The position numbers and the translations under genes are program-made. This document shows positions 27,352 through 35,533 of a stretch of DNA of 64,000 bases, one piece after another. This DNA comes from DT-111 sp965263225 (GTDB lineage: Bacteria; Bacteroidota; Bacteroidia; Chitinophagales; Saprospiraceae), in the NCBI GenBank assembly GCA_965263225.1, contig CBDHHG010000043.1, forward strand, positions 495,924 through 559,923. The letters run 5' to 3'. Positions within the stretch are counted from its first letter, which is position 1. The number at the start of each line of letters is the position of its first letter. The notes beneath the pieces were generated by a model. The model did not search any database and was not told the origin of the DNA. It was given only the letters and a program-made list of their open reading frames with translations.

Positions 27352-28523
27352 AGTTTACGATTAAAAATGGAAATTTTCACTTCCCAGCCTTCCGCTACCG
27401 CCCCTTTTCTCACCTTCCATTGATCTCCATAATTTTCCTGTAGTCGGGCTTCCAGATACTTGTAACCCGTCCCATTGCCGTTTGTCAGCTGCTCAGGACT
27501 GGTCATTTCGCTGTCATTAAATAGTCGATAGCAGCACCCATTAGCCAGGGGTGTTTTTTGTAGATGAAAGAAGCCCTTCCGCTTGCTGCCATAACCATGC
27601 GTGATCCCATTTTCGATTAAGGTATGAAAGATGGCTGGAGGTACCCATTCATCACCATCCACGCCATCGATTTCCAAACGGAACTCTGCATTTTTTCGGA
27701 ATTCCATGATCCGCAGGTGTGCCTGGCACAGACTCAGCTCTTCCTGGATCGGAATCAGGGTTTTGCCTACTACCGCATTTAACATACGAAATTCATGCGC
27801 CAGGTTATCTACAAACTTCGATGCCTTGGTTGGGTGTTGATCAATTAACTCTTGGAGAGAAGCCAGAGAATTAAAGATAAAATGAGGCTGAATGCTCTTC
27901 TTCAGCAATTGGTTTTCGAGGCGTTCCGAGCGGATATTCGCTTCCTGCCGAAGCCGAAACTGCTGAGCCACCTGACGTCCCACAGATAGAGTCATACAAA
28001 CAATAAAGAAGAGAACCCCTATGAAGAAGCCTAGAAAGACCAAGTTCTGCTCATGGTCCAAATAATTGAATAAGGCCAAACCAAATAGGCCGACCAAAGC
28101 TAAAGTACTACCCTCTTTTTTGTGATAGTGGGCATAAGCAGTAATGGCCAAGGCCACCGGCATAAACATCATAGCATAGGGAACCCAATGGAGCCAATAA
28201 GGAACCCAGGTCATTATAACAAATGCCAGCAAGTATCTGGGCCGATTAGGCACCTCAAATTCATACAACAGAAAACCAACCAGCGCCACCCCTCCCAGAT
28301 AATAGGCGATCCCTTTGGCCGTATTCTCCAATTCCCCCGTCAAACCAAAATCCATAAAATCTAGGGTTGCAGCAAATACGATCTTGCCCGCATAACTAAT
28401 ACAAAAGAGGGCAAAAAAAAGGAAAGCCGCTTTCCGACTGAAGCCGAAAAACAGCACCATATAAAATAGGGCAGCCGTTAAGAAGATGCCCGTCAGAAAT
28501 GTTAAGTACAATTGATCAATCAT
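27348..28523 (-). CDS. LytS-type sensor histidine kinase
   Basis: 391 residues. The N-terminal ~180 residues hold about six hydrophobic membrane segments with no sizeable extracellular loop, so it senses within or near the membrane. The kinase core is of the His_kinase (LytS/YehU) type: phospho-acceptor His214 in SIQPHFIFNSLASL, N box TLIENGITHGYGSK, and a short ATPase end (NGNGTGYKYLEARL). The 3' end overlaps the response regulator gene by 4 bases and the 5' end overlaps the upstream lipoprotein gene by 8 bases, indicating one tightly coupled transcript. Confidence 0.92.
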   Translation of the reverse strand: MIDQLYLTFLTGIFLTAALFYMVLFFGFSRKAAFLFFALFCISYAGKIVFAATLDFMDFGLTGELENTAKGIAYYLGGVALVGFLLYEFEVPNRPRYLLAFVIMTWVPYWLHWVPYAMMFMPVALAITAYAHYHKKEGSTLALVGLFGLALFNYLDHEQNLVFLGFFIGVLFFIVCMTLSVGRQVAQQFRLRQEANIRSERLENQLLKKSIQPHFIFNSLASLQELIDQHPTKASKFVDNLAHEFRMLNAVVGKTLIPIQEELSLCQAHLRIMEFRKNAEFRLEIDGVDGDEWVPPAIFHTLIENGITHGYGSKRKGFFHLQKTPLANGCCYRLFNDSEMTSPEQLTNGNGTGYKYLEARLQENYGDQWKVRKGAVAEGWEVKISIFNRKL

Positions 28524-29259
28524 GCATAGGAGATGCCTTAAGAATAATATCCGAACCTAGGTATTCATCCGCCTCCCTACTGTACCAATGGCGCATCCTC
28601 GGCCATTTCATTTGCCCCATCTCCATCAGTTGATCTGCCACTAAATACTCTCCTTCCCCCTCCTCTGGGAAAAAACCGTACCCAAGCAATTGATAATTCT
28701 CCGAATCTACGAATAATTCCCAAGTCGCAGAAAAAGGCGCATCAGCGATTTCTAATTCTAAGCGATACGCGCTTGACCCTTGCCAGGTAATGGGTTGGAC
28801 CTTCTCTTGTTTCAACTGGTATCGTCCTTTGAGACTCATGGGTAAGCCCAATTTGGTTCGATAGTAGTTATGGTAACCATCCGCTCGTTCCTGACTCAAA
28901 CGATAGAGTCGCATGGTGGCGGTATCTTGCACGAGTTGCCCATTTACAAAGGTCGAATATTGCCCTTCCTTGATCGTCCAATGCAAAGTATCCTTGCCAT
29001 AGGCACGCTCCATGTCAAAAAAACGGCCATTCGTTCGTAGCTGAACTTTGCTTTTCCTGTCTGGGGTCTGCAAACGTGGCTCAAGCGATACATAAGTCCC
29101 TGCCCAGTTGGGCCATTCGTTATTCGGATCGTGAAATTGGAAGCAACGCTCAAGAATAGTCTGTGCCTCTTCAGCCTGAGGTTTCCCCGCTTGTGGTGGA
29201 GCACAGGCTATCACACTCAAGAATAAGGCGAAAACAGTAGATCGTAGTAGCCATCTCAT
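28516..29259 (-). CDS. Lipoprotein of a Bacteroidota domain-of-unknown-function type (DUF6503-like)
   Basis: 247 residues. The lipobox SVIAC gives lipidated Cys19. The body is beta-rich, with FHDPNNEWPNWAGTYVSLEPR at the front and QLLGYGFFPEEGEGEYLVAD near the end, which resembles DUF6503-type proteins; the name is a recollection of the family pattern, not a search. It resembles a lipid- or ligand-binding half-barrel. It overlaps the sensor kinase gene by 8 bases and the NTF2-like gene by 4 bases, so it may be a signal input or target of the two-component system. Confidence 0.55.
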   Translation of the reverse strand: MRWLLRSTVFALFLSVIACAPPQAGKPQAEEAQTILERCFQFHDPNNEWPNWAGTYVSLEPRLQTPDRKSKVQLRTNGRFFDMERAYGKDTLHWTIKEGQYSTFVNGQLVQDTATMRLYRLSQERADGYHNYYRTKLGLPMSLKGRYQLKQEKVQPITWQGSSAYRLELEIADAPFSATWELFVDSENYQLLGYGFFPEEGEGEYLVADQLMEMGQMKWPRMRHWYSREADEYLGSDIILKASPMHD

Positions 29260-29687
29260 GAGCCTTTCTCTTCTTTCATTTTCTTAAAGAATATCTTATT
29301 GACAATCTTCCATTCTCCATCCACTTCTAGCAAATTGAAGTAGTCAATAAAAGTAAAATCCGCGTATTCGATTTCCACACTAGCACTGGCAGCTTGGCCT
29401 GTGACATTGATATATTTAATGCTTGTCTTTCGATCTGATTTCGGGCCAGGTTTGATCCTGGCTAGAAAATCATCAATGCTAATTTCCTGGTAGCCTTCGT
29501 CCGTAACGAACTTCAGCTCTGCCGCAGCATGAAAAGCCTTAGCCACCATGTCGGCATCCTTATTAGTTCCTCCATCCAGGTAGTAATTCAATGCTTTTTC
29601 CACACCTTGTACGGCTGAACTTTGGGCATTCAAGGCCACACCAAACAAACATAGCAGACATACAGTCAGGTAACTTCTCATATTCAA
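29256..29687 (-). CDS. Exported NTF2-like / lumazine-binding-like protein
   Basis: 143 residues. A signal peptide (YLTVCLLCLFGVALNAQ) precedes an NTF2/SnoaL-type cone fold: VEKALNYYLDGGTNKDADMV, FVTDEGYQEISIDDFLARI, and the closing strands FTFIDYFNLLEVDGEWKIVNKIFF. Bacteroidota carry many such small exported proteins of unknown ligand. It is the first gene of the overlapping unit with the lipoprotein, kinase and regulator, so it may bind the signal, but that is inference. Confidence 0.75.
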   Translation of the reverse strand: MNMRSYLTVCLLCLFGVALNAQSSAVQGVEKALNYYLDGGTNKDADMVAKAFHAAAELKFVTDEGYQEISIDDFLARIKPGPKSDRKTSIKYINVTGQAASASVEIEYADFTFIDYFNLLEVDGEWKIVNKIFFKKMKEEKGS

Positions 29688-29807
29688 GATTTTGAAGTGA
29701 TAAAAAAGATTACTATTGGTATAGTCGTTTCGGAAGAGAAGTTAACAGGACTTCCTCAATGATAGGTGCAGATATACGTGAATGGCACCAGGCTCGCGCC
29801 ACTAGAA

Positions 29808-30635
29808 CTAAGGGGATTCAGCAGGATCTTGCTGAAAAATCTCTCTGTAGGTATCGTAAATGGTTGGTAGCACCGTTTTGAATCGGTCAGGAAATACAAA
29901 GAAATGTGCGATACTCACCGGCAGAGGGTCGATTTCTGGCAAGTTAATCCATCGCAAAATAGCTTCCTTACTGAACTGGCTGATCTGCTCTAGACTATCC
30001 CAGCTATCTTCTGCCAATTCTGGGTATGCTTTATCTGGGTAAGTTAACATAAAAACCTTGGCAAATTCGTGCAATCCAATGTTGTAGTATCGGTCTGGCT
30101 CCGCAAAGCTTTTAATCAAGTGATCCAATGAAAACAGAATTACCCCATCTTCTTCAAAAATCTCCGACAAATGAAAGTGCTCTGGGTATTGAGGCGAAGG
30201 GAAGGGGTGTGGGTAGATAACTACAGTTTCAAAAGGTGGGTAAAGAAAATCCTCAAAGGCTGCACTCAACTGTACTGCGCTGGCACTCACAATGGCCTTG
30301 ACATCTTCTGGCACATCGGGCATGACCATCGGTTTGAAATCTGTTGCCATGCTAAACATAGCTACCTTTTGGCGGAAAGGTTCTTTACTTCGCAAGGGTA
30401 AACGAGTGTAGTAAGTATATCGCTCACTAAAAAATCGGCGGATTCCATCGGTAAGATCTGGTGGGTTTCGCTTGTACCACCACCAATCAATTTGGGGGCT
30501 AAAAACATACATCAACCCCAGAATTAAACTGCAAGGGATTACATATATAGCATAAGTCTCATCCTTGGCCCAAGCCAAATAGAAAAACAGGAAGAAGCCA
30601 ACGGCAAAGGGTATTGCTAATAATCTAGTGGGCAT
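29808..30635 (-). CDS. MtfA-like zinc peptidase homologue with altered HExxH
   Basis: 275 residues. Two N-terminal membrane helices (residues ~6-23 and ~30-46) precede a domain like MtfA (DLTDGIRRFFSERYTYYTRL, DEDGVILFSL-type strand). At the zinc site it reads LHEFAKVF: His189 and Glu190 are present but residue 193 is Lys where the family has His (HEFAH). Zinc binding by HExxH is therefore incomplete, and the protein may be inactive or use another ligand. Active family members usually continue with a Leu-Asp pair after the second His, which is also absent here. It stands alone before the tRNA-Phe promoter on the opposite strand. Confidence 0.75.
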   Translation of the reverse strand: MPTRLLAIPFAVGFFLFFYLAWAKDETYAIYVIPCSLILGLMYVFSPQIDWWWYKRNPPDLTDGIRRFFSERYTYYTRLPLRSKEPFRQKVAMFSMATDFKPMVMPDVPEDVKAIVSASAVQLSAAFEDFLYPPFETVVIYPHPFPSPQYPEHFHLSEIFEEDGVILFSLDHLIKSFAEPDRYYNIGLHEFAKVFMLTYPDKAYPELAEDSWDSLEQISQFSKEAILRWINLPEIDPLPVSIAHFFVFPDRFKTVLPTIYDTYREIFQQDPAESP

Positions 30636-30769
30636 ATAATGTAGCGGTTTCTCAACTGGAAAAGCTTCAAATTCAAGGATTTACTGCGACAGCCGGTCTA
30701 ACCAGTAAACAGTAAAACGCGTAATCCCCCAAAAGTAACTGAATTTTTTCTAGTTTTTTTTGGTTGAAG

Positions 30770-30801
30770 TTTGTGGAAAATCAAAAATCCGTCTATTTTT
30801 G
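30770..30801 (+). promoter_or_regulatory. Promoter of tRNA-Phe and the his operon
   Basis: TTTG (30770-30773), a 20-base spacer, then TATTTTTG (30794-30801): a match to the Bacteroidota consensus TTTG-N19/20-TAnnTTTG. Transcription should start near 30808, about 20 bases before the tRNA. No other promoter fits between the tRNA and the his leader. Confidence 0.75.
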
Positions 30802-30827
30802 CAACCGCTTTGATAAAAAAAGCAGGA

Positions 30828-30900
30828 GGTGCGGTAGCTCAGTTGGTAGAGCAATGGACTGAAAATCCATGTGTCGGCGGTTCAATTCCGTCCCGCACCA
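30828..30900 (+). tRNA. tRNA-Phe (anticodon GAA)
   Basis: A complete cloverleaf of 73 nt: acceptor ggtgcgg / ccgcacc, D arm gctc / gagc, anticodon stem atgga / tccat with loop CTGAAAA (GAA at 30861-30863), T arm ggcgg / ccgtc with TTCAATT loop, and discriminator A. The 3' CCA is not encoded. It lies 14 bases before the histidine leader peptide start, so the two are very likely on one primary transcript. Confidence 0.97.
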
Positions 30901-30914
30901 CAAAAAATTCAAGA

Positions 30915-30977
30915 ATGAATTTCAATCGTGTACATCATCATCATCACTTTAGTTTTGCTCCATCGGGCAAATGGTGA
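30915..30977 (+). CDS. hisL: Histidine operon leader peptide with five consecutive His codons
   Basis: 20 residues: MNFNRV, then five His (CAT x4, CAC), then FSFAPSGKW. A longer in-frame reading through the tRNA is not real. The peptide sits upstream of a terminator hairpin and hisG, the textbook layout of amino-acid attenuation. The last codons and stop (AATGGTGA, 30970-30977) can pair with TTACCATT (31025-31032), part of the terminator's 5' arm. A ribosome stalled at the His codons (30933-30947) would leave that pairing free, while one that reaches the stop would cover it and allow termination. The pairing is deduced by eye. Confidence 0.88.
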   Translation: MNFNRVHHHHHFSFAPSGKW

Positions 30978-31015
30978 TGCCATGATCGAAAGTAGACGAT
31001 CCAATTTTGATCAGG

Positions 31016-31054
31016 AAAAGAGGGTTACCATTGTCTGGTAACCCTCTTTTTTTT
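31016..31054 (+). terminator. his attenuator terminator
   Basis: A 15-bp stem (aaaagagggttacca / tggtaaccctctttt) with a 5-nt loop and a T run to 31054, placed 35 bases before the hisG ATG. Its position after the leader peptide marks it as an attenuator rather than the end of an upstream gene. Confidence 0.92.
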
Positions 31055-31088
31055 GTCCTACGCTCATTAATTGCTAAACCATTGTAAC

Positions 31089-31958
31089 ATGGAAACTTCT
31101 TCTGCTCGTTTAAAGATTGCCGTTCAAAAATCTGGTCGCCTGCTCGACGATTCCATTAAGATCCTCAAGGAATGTGGGATTAGAATCGATAATGGGAAGG
31201 ATCAATTAAAGGCGTCTGCCCGCAAATTCCCGATCGATCTCCTCTTTTTGCGCAATTCTGATATTCCACAGTATGTACAAGATGGCGTAGCAGACATTGG
31301 AATCATCGGTCAAAACACGGTAGTAGAAAAACAAAAGGAACTTGAGGAAGTACTCGAACTAGGCTTTTCCAAATGCCGCTTGTCCATAGCCGTGCCGCGC
31401 AATACACCCTATACTGGCCCAGAATTCCTACAGGGCAAGAGAATTGCCACTTCCTACCCCAATTCCCTCCAAAGCTTTTTAGATCAACATCAAATCCAAG
31501 CAGAAATACACGAAATATCTGGTTCTGTAGAAATCGCCCCCAATATTGGGCTAGCAGATGCGATTTGTGACCTAGTCAGTACGGGAAGTACCTTATTTAA
31601 GAATGGTTTGGAAGAACAGGATATTATCCTCAAATCAGAGGCATGTATCGTTAAGTCCAAGAAAATGCCGGCTTCCGTTGAACCGATCCTGGATAAGTTG
31701 ATTTATAGAATAAAATCTGTACTGGCGGCACGAAACAACAAATACTTGTTGATGAATGCGCCTAATGATTCTATTGATAAAATTATTGAAATTCTTCCCG
31801 GTATGAAGAGCCCGACGGTCATGCCACTGGCAAGCGAAGGCTGGAGTTCTATTCACACGGTGATATCCGAAGATCGCTTCTGGGAGATCATCGAAGCACT
31901 GGAGGCGGCTGGAGCACAAGGTATCTTAGTCGTACCTATAGAGAAAATGATCGTATAA
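31089..31958 (+). CDS. hisG: ATP phosphoribosyltransferase, long form
   Basis: 289 residues from the ATG at 31089. It makes N1-(5-phosphoribosyl)-ATP from ATP and PRPP, the first step of histidine synthesis. It shows LKIAVQKSGRL at the start, the GLADAICDLVSTGSTLFKNGL active-site region, and a C-terminal regulatory domain (residues ~215-289) present only in the long, His-feedback-inhibited form, which does not need HisZ. It follows the attenuator by 35 bases and leads the his operon. Confidence 0.96.
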   Translation: METSSARLKIAVQKSGRLLDDSIKILKECGIRIDNGKDQLKASARKFPIDLLFLRNSDIPQYVQDGVADIGIIGQNTVVEKQKELEEVLELGFSKCRLSIAVPRNTPYTGPEFLQGKRIATSYPNSLQSFLDQHQIQAEIHEISGSVEIAPNIGLADAICDLVSTGSTLFKNGLEEQDIILKSEACIVKSKKMPASVEPILDKLIYRIKSVLAARNNKYLLMNAPNDSIDKIIEILPGMKSPTVMPLASEGWSSIHTVISEDRFWEIIEALEAAGAQGILVVPIEKMIV

Positions 31959-32037
31959 TCCAGGAAAAACCGTACCTCGTTTCGCCTTCTAGCTTCCCGC
32001 TATAATAGAAGGAGAAAGAGATAAAAAAGTAGAACTT

Positions 32038-33318
32038 ATGCAATCCTACATTTTTCCAAATCGTGCCAACTGGCCTGAAATCTTGGAACGCCCCGCGCTC
32101 GATCATTCGCAACTGGAAGCCACTGTGAGTCAGGTGCTAGCAGAAATTCGCGAAAAGGGAGATCGGGCACTAAAAGCTTACACCCAAAAATTTGACGGCG
32201 TAGCATTGGATCAATTGCAAGTAGGGCCAGAGGAGATCGCTGCTGCCGAGGCAAGTTTAAGCCCCGAATTGAAAGCAGCCATTCAGATGGCGCAGCAAAA
32301 CATCGAAAGATTTCACGCCCAGCAGCAATTGGAGGTGGAAGTTGTAGAGACCATGCCCGGGGTACAGTGTTGGAGAAAAAGTGTAGGCATTGAAAAAGTA
32401 GGGCTGTATATCCCAGGTGGGACTGCACCGCTTTTTTCCACCGTCCTCATGCTGGGGATTCCTGCCAAGCTAGCGGGCTGCAAAGAAATTGTACTCTGCT
32501 CTCCTCCCCGAACGGAAAATACCGTCCATCCTGCGGTTATTTATGCTGCCAATTTGGTGGGAGTAACCAAGATCTTTAAAGTGGGGGGGGTACAAGCGAT
32601 TGGTGCCATGGCCTATGGCACAGAAAGTGTTCCGCAGGTTTATAAGATATTTGGTCCAGGCAATCAGTATGTCACAGCAGCCAAGCAACTGGTTAACAAG
32701 GAAGGATTGCCTATTGATATGCCAGCTGGCCCTTCAGAGGTTTTAGTTTGTGCCGATGAAAGTGCAAACCCTGCTTTTGTGGCAGCGGATCTGCTTTCTC
32801 AGGCTGAGCACGGGACCGACAGTCAAGTGGTATTGGTAACTTTTTCAGAAGAAACCTTATCTCAGGTACAGGCGGCAGTGGCTGATCAGTTGGCACAGCT
32901 TCCGAGAAAAGAAATAGCAGAAGGGGCCTTGCTCAACAGTGCAGGTGTCGTCCTAAAGACCCAAACTGAAGCCATTGACTTCATCAATGCCTACGCACCA
33001 GAACACCTAATACTGGCCCTGGAGCAAGCGGAGGAAGTGGGTGAAGCCATTATAAATGCGGGCTCCGTCTTCCTCGGTAATTACACTCCTGAATCCGTTG
33101 GCGACTATGCCTCTGGCACCAATCACACCTTGCCTACCAATGGGTTTGCCCGTTCCTACAGTGGTGTATCGCTGGATTCATTTGTCAAAAAGATCACTTT
33201 CCAAAAGCTGAGTAAAGAAGGGCTCCAACGATTAGGACCTGCCGTTGAAAAAATGGCGGAAGCCGAGGAACTCATAGCTCATAAGAATGCGGTTAGTATT
33301 CGATTGCAAACCTTATAA
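32038..33318 (+). CDS. hisD: Histidinol dehydrogenase
   Basis: 426 residues, the usual length. It oxidises L-histidinol to histidine in two NAD-dependent steps with zinc. Motifs: VGLYIPGGTAPLFSTVLML (nucleotide region), KVGGVQAIGAMAYGTESVP, DMPAGPSEVLV, and QAEHGTDSQVVLV with the zinc and catalytic histidines, followed by FLGNYTPESVGDYASGTNHTLPT. It lies 79 bases after hisG; the next gene, hisC, starts 23 bases downstream. Confidence 0.97.
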   Translation: MQSYIFPNRANWPEILERPALDHSQLEATVSQVLAEIREKGDRALKAYTQKFDGVALDQLQVGPEEIAAAEASLSPELKAAIQMAQQNIERFHAQQQLEVEVVETMPGVQCWRKSVGIEKVGLYIPGGTAPLFSTVLMLGIPAKLAGCKEIVLCSPPRTENTVHPAVIYAANLVGVTKIFKVGGVQAIGAMAYGTESVPQVYKIFGPGNQYVTAAKQLVNKEGLPIDMPAGPSEVLVCADESANPAFVAADLLSQAEHGTDSQVVLVTFSEETLSQVQAAVADQLAQLPRKEIAEGALLNSAGVVLKTQTEAIDFINAYAPEHLILALEQAEEVGEAIINAGSVFLGNYTPESVGDYASGTNHTLPTNGFARSYSGVSLDSFVKKITFQKLSKEGLQRLGPAVEKMAEAEELIAHKNAVSIRLQTL

Positions 33319-33341
33319 GGATCTTCAAAAGAAGACTCATT

Positions 33342-34376
33342 ATGAATATAGAAACACTGGTTCGTCCCAACATCAAAGCGCTTAGCCCCTACTCCTCTGC
33401 CAGGAGTGAATTCAAAGGCAAAGCCGAAATTTTCATCGATGCCAATGAAAATCCTTTTGAAACCGGCCTGAACCGCTATCCCGATCCTCTACAATGGAAA
33501 TTGAAAGAACAGATCAGCAAAATCAAGAAAATCCCAGTGGAAAACATTTTCCTGGGAAATGGTAGTGATGAAGTAATTGATCTGCTGATTCGTATTTTTT
33601 GTGAGCCACGGGTCGATCATATTTTGAGTCTACCCCCTACCTACGGTATGTATAGGGTGAGTGCTGGCATTGCGGACGTCGCCATCAAGGGGGTCCTGTT
33701 AACGGAGAACTATCAACCTAGAGTTGCTGAGACCATAGAAGCGGTGAATGAGTATACAAAAATATTGTTTCTTTGTAGCCCGAACAACCCAACTGCCAAT
33801 GACATGGATCCCAATCTTGTAGAAGCACTCTTAGAGCAGTTTCCTGGAATTGTAGTGATCGATGAGGCCTATATCGATTTTTCCCAACAGAAAAGCTTTA
33901 TCCACCACATCGAAAGATACCCTAAGCTGATTGTCATGCAAACTTTTTCAAAGGCATGGGGCTTAGCAGGCATCCGACTCGGCATGGCTTTCGCATCTAC
34001 CGAGATCATCCATTACTTCAATAAGGTCAAGCCCCCCTATAATATTAACCAATTAACTCAATCTACGGCACTGGAAGCGCTACAGGATACGGCTAAGCAA
34101 TCCGAGTGGGTGGATACCCTATTGAGGGAAAGAGATCATGTCAGTAAAGCTTTAACAGCATACACCTTTGTCCGAAAGGTTTATCCCTCCAATGCCAACT
34201 TCATAATGGCCAAAGTGGATGAGCCGAAAGATCTTTATCAGTTTTTAGTAAAACGAGGCATTATCGTAAGGGATCGTTCAAACGTACCTTTATGTGAGGG
34301 CTGCCTGCGTTTCACTGTAGGCCGCCCCGAAGAAAACCAACAATTGCTTGCTGCCTTAAACGCATATACATCATGA
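33342..34376 (+). CDS. hisC: Histidinol-phosphate aminotransferase
   Basis: 344 residues, PLP fold-type I. It converts imidazole-acetol phosphate and glutamate to histidinol phosphate. Motifs: DANENPFETGLNRYPDP, IFLGNGSDEVIDLLIR, FLCSPNNPTAN, VVIDEAYIDFS and the PLP lysine in TFSKAWGLAGIRLG. The end overlaps the hisB start by 4 bases (ATGA), so the two are translationally coupled. Confidence 0.97.
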   Translation: MNIETLVRPNIKALSPYSSARSEFKGKAEIFIDANENPFETGLNRYPDPLQWKLKEQISKIKKIPVENIFLGNGSDEVIDLLIRIFCEPRVDHILSLPPTYGMYRVSAGIADVAIKGVLLTENYQPRVAETIEAVNEYTKILFLCSPNNPTANDMDPNLVEALLEQFPGIVVIDEAYIDFSQQKSFIHHIERYPKLIVMQTFSKAWGLAGIRLGMAFASTEIIHYFNKVKPPYNINQLTQSTALEALQDTAKQSEWVDTLLRERDHVSKALTAYTFVRKVYPSNANFIMAKVDEPKDLYQFLVKRGIIVRDRSNVPLCEGCLRFTVGRPEENQQLLAALNAYTS

Positions 34377-35509
34377 AAAAGCTATTGATCCTTGATCGCG
34401 ATGGTACCCTAGTTTTGGAACCACCTGTTGATTATCAATTAGATTCGCTGGAGAAACTAGAGTTTTATCCCATGGTATTCCATTATCTCGGGCGAATCGC
34501 TCGAGAATTAGATTATGAACTGATCATGATCACCAATCAGGATGGGCTAGGCACCAACTCTTTCCCAGAAGACACCTTCTGGCCTGCACACAATAAGGTA
34601 CTTAAGGCATTCGAAAATGAAGGTATTGTGTTCCAGGATATCTTGATTGATCGCACTTTCCCACACGAAAATGCCCCTACCCGGAAACCTAGGACAGGAC
34701 TGATGGAACCTTACATGAAGGGAGATTATGATCTAACTAATTCTATTGTTATTGGAGACCGCCTCACAGATATAGAGTTAGCGAAGAACTTAGGTGCGAA
34801 GGGAATCTGGCTCAACAATGAACCCGAGTTAGGTGCTGGTGAGATTAAAGGCAAGCGCGCGGACTTAGGACAGACTATCGTTTTGACGACTACCGCATGG
34901 AAAGATATCTACGAACACTTAAAGCTGCCTGCTCGAACGGGTAGCATTCACCGTCAAACCAAAGAAACAGATATCCTGATTGAACTTTCCTTAGATGGCG
35001 AAGGAAAAGCAAATAACGATACTGGGATTGCTTTTTTCGATCACATGCTTGACCAGTTGGCTCGTCACGCTGGCTGTGACCTCACCATCAAAGTTAAAGG
35101 AGATCTTCATATTGACGAACATCACACCATTGAAGACACCGCTTTGGCTCTGGGTGAAGCCTTTCTACAAGCTATCGGTAATAAAATGGGTATTGAACGA
35201 TATGGCTATTGCCTTCCCATGGATGATTGCCTGGCACAAGTGGCCATTGATTTTGGAGGTCGCCCCTGGCTAGTTTGGGAGGCTGAGTTTAAGCGTGAGA
35301 TGATTGGGGAAATGCCTACTGAAATGTTCTATCATTTCTTTAAATCCTTCAGCGATACCGCCAAATGCAACTTGAACATCAAGGCGGAAGGCAATAATGA
35401 GCACCACAAAATCGAGGCGATTTTCAAAGCCTGGGCCAGAGCCATCAAGATGGCCAAACGCCGAGACATTGACAATATGCAGCTCCCCTCTACTAAAGGA
35501 GTACTTTAG
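34373..35509 (+). CDS. hisB: Bifunctional histidinol-phosphatase / imidazoleglycerol-phosphate dehydratase
   Basis: 378 residues, two domains as in enteric HisB. Residues 1-~165 are a HAD phosphatase (nucleophile Asp in LILDRDGTLV, SIVIGDRLTDIELAKNLGA). Residues ~185-378 are the dehydratase, with its two metal-binding histidine motifs (FFDHMLDQLARHAGCDL, DEHHTIEDTALALGEAF and NNEHHKIEAIFKAWARA). The fusion covers two separate steps of the pathway, so no separate phosphatase gene is needed in the operon. Confidence 0.97.
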   Translation: MKKLLILDRDGTLVLEPPVDYQLDSLEKLEFYPMVFHYLGRIARELDYELIMITNQDGLGTNSFPEDTFWPAHNKVLKAFENEGIVFQDILIDRTFPHENAPTRKPRTGLMEPYMKGDYDLTNSIVIGDRLTDIELAKNLGAKGIWLNNEPELGAGEIKGKRADLGQTIVLTTTAWKDIYEHLKLPARTGSIHRQTKETDILIELSLDGEGKANNDTGIAFFDHMLDQLARHAGCDLTIKVKGDLHIDEHHTIEDTALALGEAFLQAIGNKMGIERYGYCLPMDDCLAQVAIDFGGRPWLVWEAEFKREMIGEMPTEMFYHFFKSFSDTAKCNLNIKAEGNNEHHKIEAIFKAWARAIKMAKRRDIDNMQLPSTKGVL

Positions 35510-35533
35510 CAGCCATTGATAAAAATAGAAAGT

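Noticed and set aside
30771..30977. A 68-residue protein read through tRNA-Phe into the his leader
   Set aside because: Most of it is the tRNA gene. The real coding part is the 20-residue leader starting at 30915.
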